From Ophiodon elongatus (taxonomy: Eukaryota; Chordata; Actinopteri; Perciformes; Hexagrammidae): a stretch of DNA of 64,000 nucleotides. The first letter of the stretch is position 1. Every line of letters begins with the position of its first letter. The notes beneath the pieces were generated by a model, which worked only from the letters and a program-made list of their open reading frames with translations, did no database searches and had not been told where the DNA came from. The translations under genes and the position numbers were made by a program. Positions 48,867 through 60,237 of the stretch are shown here, one piece after another. The DNA lies in assembly GCA_016806645.1 (NCBI GenBank), contig JACSYO010000132.1, positions 702,501-766,500 of the forward strand. Reading direction: 5' to 3'.

Positions 48867-50019
48867 AACATGTTCCCCTAACAGTGCCCCAGTCTTCACT
48901 GCAGGATAAAAAAACAAGTTCATGCACCGTGTCATAATCAGTTCAGACAAGACTGAATATGTGGGATTTTTTTTTTTTCAGATGGAATAAAGCGAGAGGA
49001 GCAGCCACAACAACAAATTAAGCTTGTGAAACCACAAAGAAGGGCCCATCGGCTCCCTGCGAGCTTGCATGGTTGTGTAAATGACTTTGATTCATTTTGT
49101 CTCATTATTCTCTTCCTATGAGGGCCCTCTTGTGTAAGAGGGGAAGGGTTTTCATCCATTTCCATTCGCGGAATGGGCCGAAATGTGGTCAGTGTCATTT
49201 TAGAGATGAGGAAGTGATACTGTTTACTACTGGAAGGATTTACACACACAAAGACAGCAGGTTGATATTGTCTTTGACCTGAACAGTTGCGTTGAGTCAC
49301 ACATAAGACTGCATGATGTCCTTCTGTACACACATATACACTCTTATACATTTATCATATATATATATATGTATATATATGATAAATGCATAGGATAAAT
49401 ACATAATCTTAAGAATTAAAGGGAATGCTCAACGGAGAGCAATAATTTATGACTTCCTCCTTCCCCAATCAATTAGTTCGGATGAAAACCCTTACATCAT
49501 TAGGGAGGGATGAATCACGGATTCGCATATCTCAAATCCGGTGCAATTATTTCGGAAATATTTTCCCACTAAGGCTAATTTGGTACATACTAAATTGAAT
49601 ACCCAAAATGCACGACTTTCAGACCGTGCACGGGTAGAAACAAGCGTACATGAATGATGTGATTAAATAGCAAAAGAAAGGCCAGAGCAGAGAGCGAGTT
49701 GGTGCGTAATCTTCTGCGAGAGTCAAAGGTCGAGAGCGGAATACAATTGACAGTCGCCGCTGAAGTCTGGCGTTGAGGGAGCCGTGTGCGTCGGAGCGCA
49801 TCTGTAGCTTCCAGTGCACCTGTTAACAGTGAAGCGCAACTCAGCGGCACGACGGAGCACAAAGTCTCCGCTCTGTGCGTCACCGAGTTTCTGTTCACCC
49901 ACCGGCTCAAATCACTTTGCTCCTTCAGAATGTGGATTCGTAACAAACAAAAAAGCAGCAGAATATGTAGAGGGGAAAAAAGAAAAAAAAAAAAAACAAG
50001 AAGAAAAAAAAATATGGTT
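48867..50019. other. First kilobase of SorCS intron 1; no exon
   Basis: This is the donor-proximal part of the intron, with poly-T (48,966-48,977) and poly-A (49,984-49,996) runs. Positions 49,400-49,590 are repeat-free and could be a regulatory element by inference. Confidence 0.6.
49349..49388. repeat. 40-bp near-perfect palindrome
   Basis: CATTTATCATATATA at the left and TATATATGATAAATG at the right are reverse complements around an AT core, so a cruciform is possible. Confidence 0.9.
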
Positions 50020-50025
50020 ACTTAC
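50020..50025 (-). other. Splice donor of SorCS exon 1 (GTAAGT)
   Basis: On the minus strand the coding sequence ends with two AGC serine codons followed directly by GTAAGT, a consensus U2 donor. The split falls between codons (687 coding bases, 229 codons). Downstream sequence is A/T-rich with poly-T and poly-A runs and encodes nothing like VPS10. No further exon of this gene was recognised down to position 1, so intron 1 would exceed 50 kb. Confidence 0.85.
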
Positions 50026-50712
50026 GCTGCTGTTCTGTCCCGACCAGTAAACCACCGCGTGGTTATGCGCAGAGTCCCCAGTCAGAGAGAAAGTGCTGCT
50101 GGTGAGCTTGGGCTCATCCTGCCGGTTATTCCCTCTCGCTTCATCCCTGTTCCATCTGAACTCGGACCTGCCCTGCTTGTGTCCGTCAAACAATGAGCCC
50201 CGGTCCTCCGGAGCACCCGCGTCCACGTCGGTCCGGCCGGTCCGCCCGTTCTCACTGAACTCGGAAAACTCAGGACCGCTTCTCTTCGCTCTCCGAAGGG
50301 CAGCACCCTCACCCTTCTCCGGCTCCCGTGCCCTCTCACTGCCGCGGTGACTTAATTCACTGGACCCCGATGCGTCTTCCTTTGCGCCAACTCCAACTAA
50401 ACTGTCGTGTTGGGGGAACCGGGGAACATCCTCGACAGAAACGCCTGTCTCGCGGTCGGCGTCCACTCCAGTATTTTGGTCGGTACCCGCGAGTTCCCGA
50501 AACTCTATTCGGATGTGTTTTAGGGTGCCCGGCTCCTCTGTCGGGTCAGTGCTCGTGCCCAGCTCTAATTCTCCCACGTGAAGTTGAACTGGCGACGCAC
50601 AAGATGCGCAAGTTATCTCCGCCTTGGCATTCTGTAGGGTTTGAGCGGCTATCACCACCCAGATACCCAGAGACAAGTGCAAGCCTGGGCAAAAGCCAGC
50701 CCAAGTCTCCAT
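50026..50712 (-). CDS. sorcs3: SorCS-family VPS10 receptor, first coding exon (partial gene)
   Basis: This exon encodes residues 1-229 of a type I membrane sorting receptor of the SorCS group, which traffics neuronal cargo between the cell surface, endosomes and Golgi. A hydrophobic signal segment lies at about residues 11-23, with likely cleavage near residue 31 just before AEITC. A long acidic and charged propeptide follows, with a furin-type site RRAKR at residues 140-144. The conserved start of the VPS10 domain is at about 206-229: STFSLTGDSAHN, then YWSGQNSS, with an N-glycosylation sequon at N227. The open frame continues past 229 only into intron; the exon ends at a GTAAGT donor in phase 0. 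The ATG has G at -3 and +4. SLTGDSAHN separates SorCS1/3 from SorCS2. AEIT after the signal peptide favours SorCS3, but SorCS1 is not excluded. Family confidence is high; the paralogue choice is about 0.6. Confidence 0.88.
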
Positions 50713-50951
50713 CGCTGACAGAGATTTGGGGGAGTGAAGGACCGTTGGAGACCTTATCCGACACCTTAACTCCCTTCTCTCAGGTCGATGTAGAATAACT
50801 GACGCCTCGTTTGTCCGCCCGGTTGTTTGGAGGGGAGAAAGTGCTCTTCAGCGAAACTGTTCACGTCCAAGGATCTTTAGTCGGGAAAGCCACCACACAG
50901 GAGGGAGGAGCTGTATCGCAGCCAGCTGCCGAGTGTGCGCCCGGAAGAAAG

Positions 50952-50954
<3 letters not shown>
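50713..50954 (-). promoter_or_regulatory. Putative 5' UTR and promoter-proximal CpG-rich region of the SorCS gene
   Basis: The stretch just upstream of the ATG is rich in CG dinucleotides, as is the exon and the flank down to about 49,700, which suggests a CpG-island promoter. No TATA box is visible on the minus strand between the ATG and about 51,130. The transcription start cannot be fixed from sequence. CpG density was judged by eye, not computed. Confidence 0.5.

Positions 50955-50997
<43 letters not shown>
50955..50997. repeat. (GA)n microsatellite upstream of SorCS exon 1
   Basis: An uninterrupted AG/GA tract of about 40 bp lies some 245 bp upstream of the SorCS ATG. It reads as (CT)n on the gene strand. 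It may fall in the 5' UTR or core promoter, where such tracts can bind GAGA-type factors or form non-B DNA. Confidence 0.9.
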
Positions 50998-51002
<5 letters not shown>

Positions 51003-51413
51003 CTGTCCGTGGTGCTGAGTCTTCCCCTATCCTTCAGTAGGTTTAGATTTTACCGAGACAAAACCTCCTTACCATGGCACATATCATATCACGATTTCAA
51101 ACAAACAAAAATAAACATAGGCTATATATTATGTCATTTTTTTTTTCATATATTCTTATCTTGAGTTCTTCTGTTTACTCTGCAGTTTTGTGTTTTGTGG
51201 TATTCCACCAACCATTTTTTCAAAGCAATCCCTGTTCAAATCAATTCGTTTGGTTATTTGTTTGTTTTCCTCTGTAGTTACATCATTTTGTTTGGTAAGC
51301 TCTCTGACAGCCTACTAAACTTTGTTTAAGAAATATGCTTATTTTTTACTTTAAATACATGCCAGACCTGGGGCTAACATGATAAAGACAACCACCATAT
51401 TTAAGAGTAGGCT
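50998..51413. other. Upstream flank of SorCS; nothing recognised
   Basis: AT-rich with T-runs. No TATA box in a useful position and no gene. Confidence 0.55.
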
Positions 51414-51415
51414 TA

Positions 51416-52515
51416 CAGTTGTTGTTTTTTTCGATTGCTAACATGCATTCGTCAAAACTCTCCACACATTCGATGAAACAGAAGTCAATGTTGACCAAAC
51501 TTTAAATCGTTTTTAATTGCATTCAAACAAAATACATTCAATGACCCTATTTTCCAAAATCAAATGAACTCTTCTCATTCATACTCCACCACCTGCAAAA
51601 CACTTTAAATTTGCAGCACATTTTTCAAATGCGAACATACTGTTTTCAAAACTGTTAAAAACACATTCAAAACTGAATACCGCAAATGTCATGGATTTCT
51701 GCAGTAACCGTATTAAAAAAGATATAACACATATTTACAGAATATTTACAATAAGATTAAATAATCATTCGACAGCTGATTGCAATTTCAGCTGAAAGCC
51801 TTCCCATAAGTCCTGTTTTTGGTCTCGTTACCAAACAGACAGAAGGGGACGGCTTCACTATGATTTAGTTTGAAAACATGGATGAAGAAGAAGGTTGGTG
51901 GGGACAGAAGAGGGGCACGGAGACAGAGAACGTGGAGGACAAAGGAGAGGAAGACCAACAGCGGTGGCCTCTGTCAGTAATCGTGCCTTTATCTCATCAA
52001 TGTTGTAAACCGCAGTCTCTTTTTGAGAGATTTGAAATTTCAGTAATTTGCTTTTTGTTTCAAATCTTTATTTTGCACAAGTAAATTACTTTATGCTGGG
52101 ATATATAACAAATCAAGGATATTGAAGCAAATTGCTGCATTTCTGATTCATTCTTGTTACATACACTTTAATGCAGTCAATAAAGTGAAAAGGGATTATT
52201 CCTCTTCTATAATGAAAAACAGATTTATGGGAAAAGTCATTAAAGCATCAAAGATAAAAGTTCATCATTTATGTGACGCTCCCTGTTCTTTTTAAGTCAG
52301 TGTTTTATAAGTGACAATGTTTCCTTTCTGAGTGATAATTGTTCCCAGTGTTTTGGTTATTTTGAGACATGTATGAAGTGTGTTGGTGGTTCGAGTGAGT
52401 TCAGGATCTGAGATTAACTAATTAACCAAGATGTATGTTGGTTATGCAGACTGTAAGAGTTTTAAAAAAGTGGCTTCAGTATTGACTGATGCTTGTTAGC
52501 AATTCAAAAAAACTG
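51416..52515 (+). mobile_element. Tc1/mariner-type MITE copy B, intact ends
   Basis: A 1,100-bp element with terminal inverted repeats of roughly 35 bp. The left end is CAGTTGTTG...CGATTGCTAACATGC, and the right end, read in reverse complement, is CAGTTTTTTTGAATTGCTAA. It is bounded by TA at 51,414-51,415 and TA at 52,516-52,517, as expected for TA-targeting Tc1/mariner elements. The longest internal frame (51,878-52,084, starting MDEEEGWWGQ) is acidic, 68 codons, with no DDE/D motif, so the element is non-autonomous. It is the only sequence in the window that aligns with copy A at 11.8-13.7 kb, in inverted orientation. Confidence 0.87.
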
Positions 52516-52544
52516 TAAAACTTTCCTCTTTGATAACTCTTATA

Positions 52545-52995
52545 GTTAGGGCTGGTTGAGGATTATAGTTTGGGCTGGCTCAGGTTTAGAGTTAGGGCTG
52601 GCTCAGGTTTATAGTTCGGGCTGGATCAGGTTTACAGCTAAGGCTGGCTCAGGTGTATAGTTAGGGCTGGTTCAAGTTTATAGTTAGGGCTAGCTCAGGT
52701 TTATAGTTGGGGCTGGCTCAGGTTTATAGTTGGGGCTGGCTCAGGTTTATAGTTGGGGCTGGCTCAGGTTTATAGTTGGGGCTGGCTCAGGTTTATAGTT
52801 GGGGCTAGCTCAGGTTTATAGTTGGGGCTGGCTCAGGTTTATAGTTGGGGCTGGCTCAGGTTTATAGTTGGGGCTGGCTCAGGTTTATAGTTGGGGCTGG
52901 CTCAGGTTTATAGTTGGGGCTGGCTCAGGTTTATAGTTGGGGCTGGCTCAGGTTTATAGTTGGGGATGGCTCAGGTTTATAGTTAGGGCTGGCTG
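52545..52995. repeat. 23-bp minisatellite, about 19 units
   Basis: The unit contains GGGCTGGCTCAGG followed by TTTATAGTTG. The central units (52,700-52,960) are almost identical while the edges are diverged (TTAGGG, TTCGGG, TTTGGG). It starts about 30 bp beyond the right end of the mariner-type MITE. Confidence 0.97.
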
Positions 52996-53662
52996 GTTTG
53001 CCTTGGTCCAACCATATACTGCTATAGACCTAGACTGGAGGACTTCCTAGGATACACTGAGTTCCTCTCTCCTCCTCTCCCTTTCCATTCATGTCACATT
53101 AATGCACATTACTAGCTTGACTTCTTCACCAATTGTTCATTGCTGTGTAGCTATTGGTGCAAACCCACTAATTTCTGACGCACCCTAAGTCATTGTTTTA
53201 TAGAACCGGGCCTGTTCTCAGCTCAAGGACAGAGAACCTCCCAGGGAAAAGAAAAGGACTGGAGCCCACTGATTGATTTGAAGGCCTCTAATCGTGCAAA
53301 CAGACGTTTCAAACCCACTGTGAGTCAAAACTGATGATAGGAGGATCATTTATATGTGTTGCCTCTGTCATTGTGGTACGCTCCTCCGTTGTAAGAGTCC
53401 GTCTGACAGTGTGAGTGAGAAACAAAACTGGTGCTGGCGCACGTTGAGCCCCGGGGGTTGGGGGTGGGGGGTGGCTCGGAGAACACTCACTGATGGATTG
53501 GGAAGAATTGGCAAGGAGTTGCACCACTCCTCGGGGGGAATAAGGCAGCGCCTAGAGGCGTACAAGAGAGAGAGGGGGAGGGAGGGAGAGCTGGGATACG
53601 GTGCTCTGCGCATCAAGGACTGAAGAGTGCGGATGGCATGGTGATATCAAAGCAGGAAGCAG
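52996..53662. other. Noncoding; no gene seen
   Basis: Short frames only. A G-rich patch lies at 53,445-53,475 and a GA-rich patch at 53,560-53,590. Confidence 0.6.
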
Positions 53663-53722
53663 AGTGTGTGTATGTGCGTGTGCGTGTGTGTGTGTGTATG
53701 TGTGTGTGCGTGTGTGCGTGCG
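53663..53722. repeat. (TG)n microsatellite with GTGCG and GTATG variants
   Basis: About 60 bp of alternating GT with scattered CG and AT interruptions. Confidence 0.95.
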
Positions 53723-56700
53723 CAACAGTGCATGCAGCCAAGTTACTGATTTGCAGGTAACACATTCATTATTCTCATTTAAAGTGACCATGATTGTATC
53801 CTATCATTTGTATCACAGTGAAGTGTTTATGGATTGATAACATTAAAGTAAAATGATCCATTTTTGAAAGAAAGAAGGAAACTCTTTGTTGTAAACAAAC
53901 ACTCAATAGGTGATAGAATGAGTAGAGACAGTACCGTTCACTCAAGGGACCTCCATATGCTGCAGAGGAAGACTTCACTCAAGTATGCAAGTCTGCTCTA
54001 GGCAATTTCTTCAAAATAAAATTGCCAAACAAAAACAAAAAACACATTTGCAGTAATATTCTGGAAAGACCTTAACAGTAAACTTTCTATTCTGTTTTTT
54101 TTTTTTTTTTTTTTTCAAGATTACCAGTCAACTGTCGGTAACATGGGAATGTGTCTGTGTGTGAGAGGGAGCGAATAAAAAGAAAAAATGTAAAACATTC
54201 AATGAAATTAGGAACATTTATTTTGATAAATTCAAGTCTGTAATCCTGGATTTCAAAGAGTTTAATGAGCTCACAAAATCAAAAATACTAAAATATGTAA
54301 AAATGTATCAACATGCCACAACCTGAGGGACAGTGTTTGTTGAAATGTACACGAGAAATGTAAATGAGTCTGTATGTATGAGTGAGCTATGCCTAAGTGC
54401 AGCGGGGCTGTTCATTAGTGACTGCATGTTGTGCCCCTGTCTATCAAATTGACGGCCCACCAATCGCCCATCAGGGAATACTCAGGGGACTGTGTCTGAA
54501 ATCCAACAAATTCCCAATCATATCAGATATCAGTCAGAGGCAACTATCACAGCATTAGTATACACCAGTCTCTCTGTATTCCAGTAGATGAAATGTCCCT
54601 GTAGTATCGTATACGTAGATTGTATAGATAATTTGTATTTTTATAGAAATTTTGTAAGAAATGACAGTGTGAAAACAAAGTGACAATGTGAACGTGGCCG
54701 CCTGACGAACCTCCAGAGAATTGTCGTCTGAATCTGCAGCTCCCCTCGAGTTCATGGAGTTCATAGAGAGCTTCACTTCACTCTCGCCGCTCTCGTGGTT
54801 TTCAGAAGCAGGCAGCCGTTTTCAGAGTAAAAGCTCAAAAAGCACAGACACAGCAGAAACGGGGAACCAATACACAGTGGAACATTTTCTCGGCTTCAAG
54901 CATTGGGGAGATAGTAGTGGGGTTCCTCTGCCATGGACGGAAGAAGAAAGTGGATCTTCATCATTGCTGGATGCTCCCAACGACTCCTGGCTGCACCTGA
55001 TGCGACGGACGCTTTCATTAATGGGCAATGAGTTTCTGATTACCATTGGTTAGTTTGAGTCGAGTCACGCTGTGGATGCCCCTGATTTGCATCAGGTAGC
55101 CTCGACCTCAACTTTGTTCTGTATCTCAAAAGCACCACAGCGCTATCAGAATGCATTGCACGGCTGTTGCTTGGCTGCTTACGTAGCCAATGAATGGTGA
55201 GCGTGGAAATGACCATTGCAACATTAGCGACTAGCTGGTGAACACAGCTAAGCATTTAGCAGTTAAAGAGCAAGACATTATGTTTGGTAGAGACAAAAAC
55301 AGACAAACAAAAAATGATTACATTGTTAATTATAAAGTTTATCTTTCAGATTTGTCTTGTGAATAACTGATCATTTAGCTGTATGGGCACGTAAAAGTAT
55401 TCAACTAAACAAATACGTGAAGGAATAATCCCTCTTTGGTTGAATTGGTCTCAATGTAAGATGGCCACCAGTAGCCTACTTTTAAAGAAATACACTTTTT
55501 TGCTTCTCTGCTGAGAAATAGATGAGATAAGTGATACTCCTCGTACATGGGTGCAGTTAATATCAAGCTGGATCCAGAAACTAATTAGTTTGCTTACCTT
55601 CGCATGAAGTTGGCGTTCACGGAAATATTTTTTACACTAACATTTTTATACATATTAAACACAAGTGTTGTGATATTATTATTCTCATCTAACAATCAGC
55701 ATTAAAGTGGATGAGCGTATTTCCTCAAAGGCCTATGAACAAGCAGGCCGTCACACAAGAAAAACCCTAAGCAACTCTGATCAACACAGAGACTGGGACT
55801 GTGGACTGAATTATATCAGATAGAGACATGTAATGAGCTTTTAATGAAAGTGAATGAAAGTTCTCATCTCTTGTGATGATGCCATTCATCAATTACTGTA
55901 GCTTACTAATGGAGTGGAAATTACTAATCCCTTTTAACGATAAAACAGATGGAATTTTTCAAATCAATTCAAGTAAGATGTATTTTGTAACTTGGAGAAG
56001 CACTGCACCAAAAAGGATGTGGTACATTTACATCTCAGGTATTTCACACAGATGTGTCTCACAACTATACAGAGCAGCTATATCACATTGCACTTTTACA
56101 TAAAAGACACAGTTTTTATTTGAAGCACTTATATGAAGCTCTGAGTGTCATATAAGGGTTTGTGGGTGTTAATGTTTGTAAAACCAAGAATGAGTCATTG
56201 GAGATGTAAAACATTTATCAAGAGAGCCTCAGACTTCAATCTTGTTGAAAAGAAAAACGTTCAAAGTCACTTTCTGACAGTGGGCTGTAGACAAATCATT
56301 TAGATTTTTCATAGTTAATTTATTCTTGAATAAAAAATACAAAAAGATTCACTGTAAATTTTACATCCGAACCAGAAGGTCTAATAGCTATTTCAAAGCT
56401 GTTTTCAAACTGCCACCAGCATTCTTGTAAGATAAATCATTGACGTATGTACTTATTTCAGGCCTAAAAGTTGTCCAAACAATACTAGAATCAGCCTATA
56501 AAATACCCACCTTGTGTTAGTTTGTTATTAGGATGCTAAAAACAAACAAAGCAGAAGAATGAAACAGGACGTGACCTCAGTGTCTTTATTGGGAGTTACA
56601 AGTCTCCTGGGAGACATTACATGTTACGTACCACATGCCATGGTGCCATTGTCATGCTGTTTTGAAGAATAAGATATAGGGGGTTGTTGAACTTGACAAG

Positions 56701-57710
56701 TGGATGATCTGAAAATTCCAACTGTCAAGGGTGATTGAAAATGAAAAGCTTTTAATTAAGAAAAAACATAGAATAACGTCGTCACTTTCACACCTGTAGT
56801 TGGGTTCATGTGTTCCAAAACAAAGATCCCTTCTTAGTGCTGGCCCATTTCCGGTTCTGAGGGTCACTTGCCAAATCTAAAGTTTTAGGGGTTATTAAAC
56901 CACCTGTGTTTCCCTTGTAATGTCTGAGGGTTTGCTAATACCCGGAAAAACCATTACCATCCCATAAGGTTCTCATGCTGTACAAAATGTGTTCACTGTT
57001 CCAGCAAATTGGACCTTCAATTAGACTTGGCAATGGGAGATGTTCATAGTTTGCTCAGCTCATAGAACCCTTTGGCTCAGCCAACGTTATGCTGGCAAGA
57101 TACGCAAATGTATTCGATGGCTGGTGATTGGTGTCAACGTCATTGGCTGTAGGTCACTGATCTTGTGTCAAAAGGCACAGGCTAGCAGTTAAAATATAGT
57201 TGTTTGAAGGTTAAATGTCAACAAATATGAAGCAGAATCTTTTGGTAGATAAAAACATGTGAACTTTGGGAATGATAACATATCTTTCTTCATTACATTT
57301 TTACTTTTGGAATTGTACATTTTTTGTACAATTGTACAAACTGCTTATTTTCTCATAGATTATTCTGCTTTCTATTTGATTGCTTAATCCATGTGTTTAA
57401 TATCAGAGTAACAATCAAACAGTTTTATTTGACCAACAATCCAAACCTCCCAAATTTATGGCACACATTTTCGCAGCAAAAACAACAAAACAATCATAAT
57501 TTATTTTCAAAGCAGTTTCTGATCATTGTTTTGACAATCGACTATTCAATTTATTGATTATTGACCAGTCATTTAACCTAATTTTGTATGTGCTGGGTTC
57601 TCTTTTAAAGGGGTCTCAAATTCAGGTGCAAGATACCAGATTTGGGAGTATTTCATTTGCCTCTCATTGGCTCTCAACCTAGCGATGCATGAGCCAGCAG
57701 CTCCTAGCTA
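53723..57710. other. Noncoding; possible dispersed repeat at 54,720-55,290
   Basis: No supported exon. Positions 54,720-55,290 (GAATGCATTGCACGGCTG, CTTACGTAGCCAATGAATGG, ACTAGCTGGTGAACACAGC) read like a fish dispersed repeat I have seen, but no strong second copy is present. T-run at about 54,096-54,115. Confidence 0.45.
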
Positions 57711-57751
57711 ACGATGCTAACGATGCTAACAACGCTAACAACGCTAACAGT
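57711..57751. repeat. 9-bp tandem repeat (CGATGCTAA / CAACGCTAA)
   Basis: Two units of CGATGCTAA followed by two of CAACGCTAA, a short minisatellite with one base-pair change fixed half-way. Confidence 0.9.
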
Positions 57752-58107
57752 ACAAAATAACTCCCTCATCTCTGCTGAAGCTAGCTGTGGCCCATTATCA
57801 CTCACTAACACTTCAGTGAGGCCAGAGTGTGCAAATATAGCTTTCAGCCTAGCCAATACCTGAATGTTGTGTACATATTTAGAACCTCCAAGTATCTAGA
57901 GCAAAAGTCAAACACTATCATGTATTTTCTTTCACATAGGTCTATGGCGACTCTCTGTTGTGTTCTGGATGGGAGCTTAATTGACATGAATAGCTCTTTT
58001 CTCTGTGTTCTAGTTTTCTCTGCAGAATGTACACTGCTCTACTTGTATTGTAATGTCTTCTGACATTTTGGGTCACCAAACTGATTGGCTAGCTCTTTCT
58101 CTGCACT
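57752..58107. other. Noncoding; no gene seen
   Basis: Nothing supported. Confidence 0.6.
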
Positions 58108-59700
58108 TCACCAGACCTGATGCCCATCATGGATTATCTCAAAGATTATCTTACTCATTTCTGCATGGATGACAATGTGACTCCCTCTAATGACTAAGCC
58201 ATTTAACTTGTGCCTGATGAAGCCCAAGACTGTCTGGAGCTTCAGATCATTTTCTGTGGTTTGTTTCATCTTCTGCATCCTCTGGGGGGTGTCTGGTATA
58301 TGACACATGACAGCATCAATATGTGCCATCACATCATTATGAGAGAGCCATCTCCATAGCGCTGCCCTGGGCCACTGGAGAGAGCTTCAGCTGCGACTAA
58401 CGTTTTGCCTGATTCATATTCAGCTATGGCGTAGACATGCATGAGTCTCATTAACAACCTCTCGCATCTGATGGAGAATTGTTCAAGTCTTTGTTGTTAT
58501 GATCATTGACAAGCCTGGAGTTATCAAGCCCAAACAGGTACTTATTTAACCTTTCACAGGCCCACACACTGGTCAGGCACTCTTTTTTTTCGATTTGGGT
58601 GTACTTTGTCTGTGTGTCGCTCAGATGTCTGGAGGCTCCACGTGATCCCCATACTGCTGTTTCAGCCATTTTTCCTCTGGAAAATTTACAAGAGCAGCGG
58701 TTATCCCATATGGGAGACGGCAGAAGGCGTAACTGCTGTCCTTGTGCAGGGGAATCTGGTGGAAACCGCTTGCTGCATTCAATAATGTGAACATCTTTGA
58801 ACTGGCAAGCCGTGGCATTATTTCTTCCACCTTGGGCGGTGTGTACCTTTCCCGCGTCACTGCTCGGTTCAGCCTGCTGAGGTCTGCTCAGCAACGAACC
58901 TCCCACTCGTAGGGTTTGAGCACCAGGCACCATGGCAGCACAAAATTCTGTTGGCTGAGTAACCTTCTTCACGATGTCTTCATTTACCAAGCACTGCAGT
59001 TTTGTGATTTCTTTCACAGCTTTTGAGCAGCATGCAAGTTCCCAATGTCCCTTTTTGTGACACTTATTACATTTTCTTTACAAAGTAGGGCATCTTTACT
59101 TGTTCCAGTGCTGGGGCTTAACATGCCGCCAACATTCCTCCATTTTGTGGGTCGCAAGGCTGCTACTTCCATAACTCTGCAAGCTATTTTTCTTTGGTTG
59201 GCCTTGGTCGTCAAACAACGTTAACGTTAGCCAGCTGGGCTTCTGGTTGGTGGGTCTGGAGACGAACCTGCTTTGATATCATCTCTCCCCAGCATACCTG
59301 TTCCAGTCCACCCTGAGCTGGAACCGACGGGAGAGGCCTTTGTCCTATACATCAAGCATAAGGCGATCTCTGATATGCTTGTTTCTTTTGTTCCAGTGGT
59401 CAGCCAGCTCGTACAAAATCTTATTAATGTACATCTGTGTCGTATCTCCTGGCTGCTGGCTCCGTTGATAAAAACATGCTAACTCGTGTATGATGTGGCA
59501 CTGATGAACAAAGTAGTCATCAAACATTTTCCGATCAACACCATCGCCATTTCCTCGTCTGCCGTGAATTGTAAGGAACTGAATATCTTTTCAGCCTCGC
59601 TTGTCATCGCAGAAATCAGTGAACTCGCCTTAATCTACCTTTGTAGCCGACCTGAAGCATGAAAATCTCTGTTTTCTCTCGGGGCACACTTGTTGGGTTA
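58108..59700 (-). pseudogene. Decayed Ty3/gypsy retrotransposon (gag, RT, RNase H remnants)
   Basis: Read on the minus strand, the domains occur in normal gypsy order. A Gag region with FDDYFVHQCHIIHE and FYQRSQQPGDT lies at 59,440-59,530. A zinc knuckle C-x2-C-x4-H-x4-C (CNKCHKKGHWELAC) lies at about 59,030-59,072. Then comes an RT block with YTPPKVEEIMPRLASSK and LPYGITAA at 58,690-58,850. An RNase H fragment (ECLTSVWACERLNKYLFGL) lies at about 58,510-58,590, and a pre-integrase linker at 58,108-58,332. The motif LLNAASGFHQI has asparagine where the family has the first catalytic aspartate. The rest of the RT catalytic core is deleted. Frames change at least three times, and no LTRs were found. 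It is not related by order to the element at 60.6 kb. Confidence 0.8.
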
Positions 59701-60237
59701 CACTTTGACATGGCCTCCCACTGTAGATACACAGGCACTTCAGACACGATGAAATGTCTCTGGATGTCTGTTTTACTGACGAAAATGATTAAACTCTGAC
59801 GGAATCAGCTGACGTCGTGCGTTCGTTCATATGTATATCTATTTATTGATGGCGTCACTTTTACAACAACAACACTGACGTTCTGTTCCATGTGCCTCAT
59901 ACATTTTAGACATGCACACTATAAGTCAAGCTAATAAAATTACAGGACCTTGTGGTCATAACAACTTTCATTCATTACAGCTGCCGTGAGCTAACCAGTG
60001 GGGCACGTTCATGCTTGATGTTATTTAAAGAGCAATCCACTTATCCACTTATTTGAGATAGTCGATTAAATCAGTGAGTCTGGAAAAGTAGTGACAAGCT
60101 CCTTGGAAACACTGGCCGACAATATCTCTACAATAGCTGTATGGTCATTTCTGACCCACAAACCATTAATGGATCCTTCCGTGCTGCTTTGGGCATGCAT
60201 ACTGCTGTATGCATGTGAAGCAATACAAGGCTGAGTC
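59701..60237. other. Noncoding; possibly 5' remains of the minus-strand gypsy element
   Basis: No LTR or primer-binding site is visible. Nothing else recognised. Confidence 0.5.

Noticed and set aside
50328..50798. 156-codon plus-strand frame
   Set aside because: Antisense shadow of the SorCS exon in CpG-rich DNA.
58451..59017. 188-codon minus-strand frame
   Set aside because: A chance frame that passes through several frames of the decayed gypsy element; annotated as part of that pseudogene.
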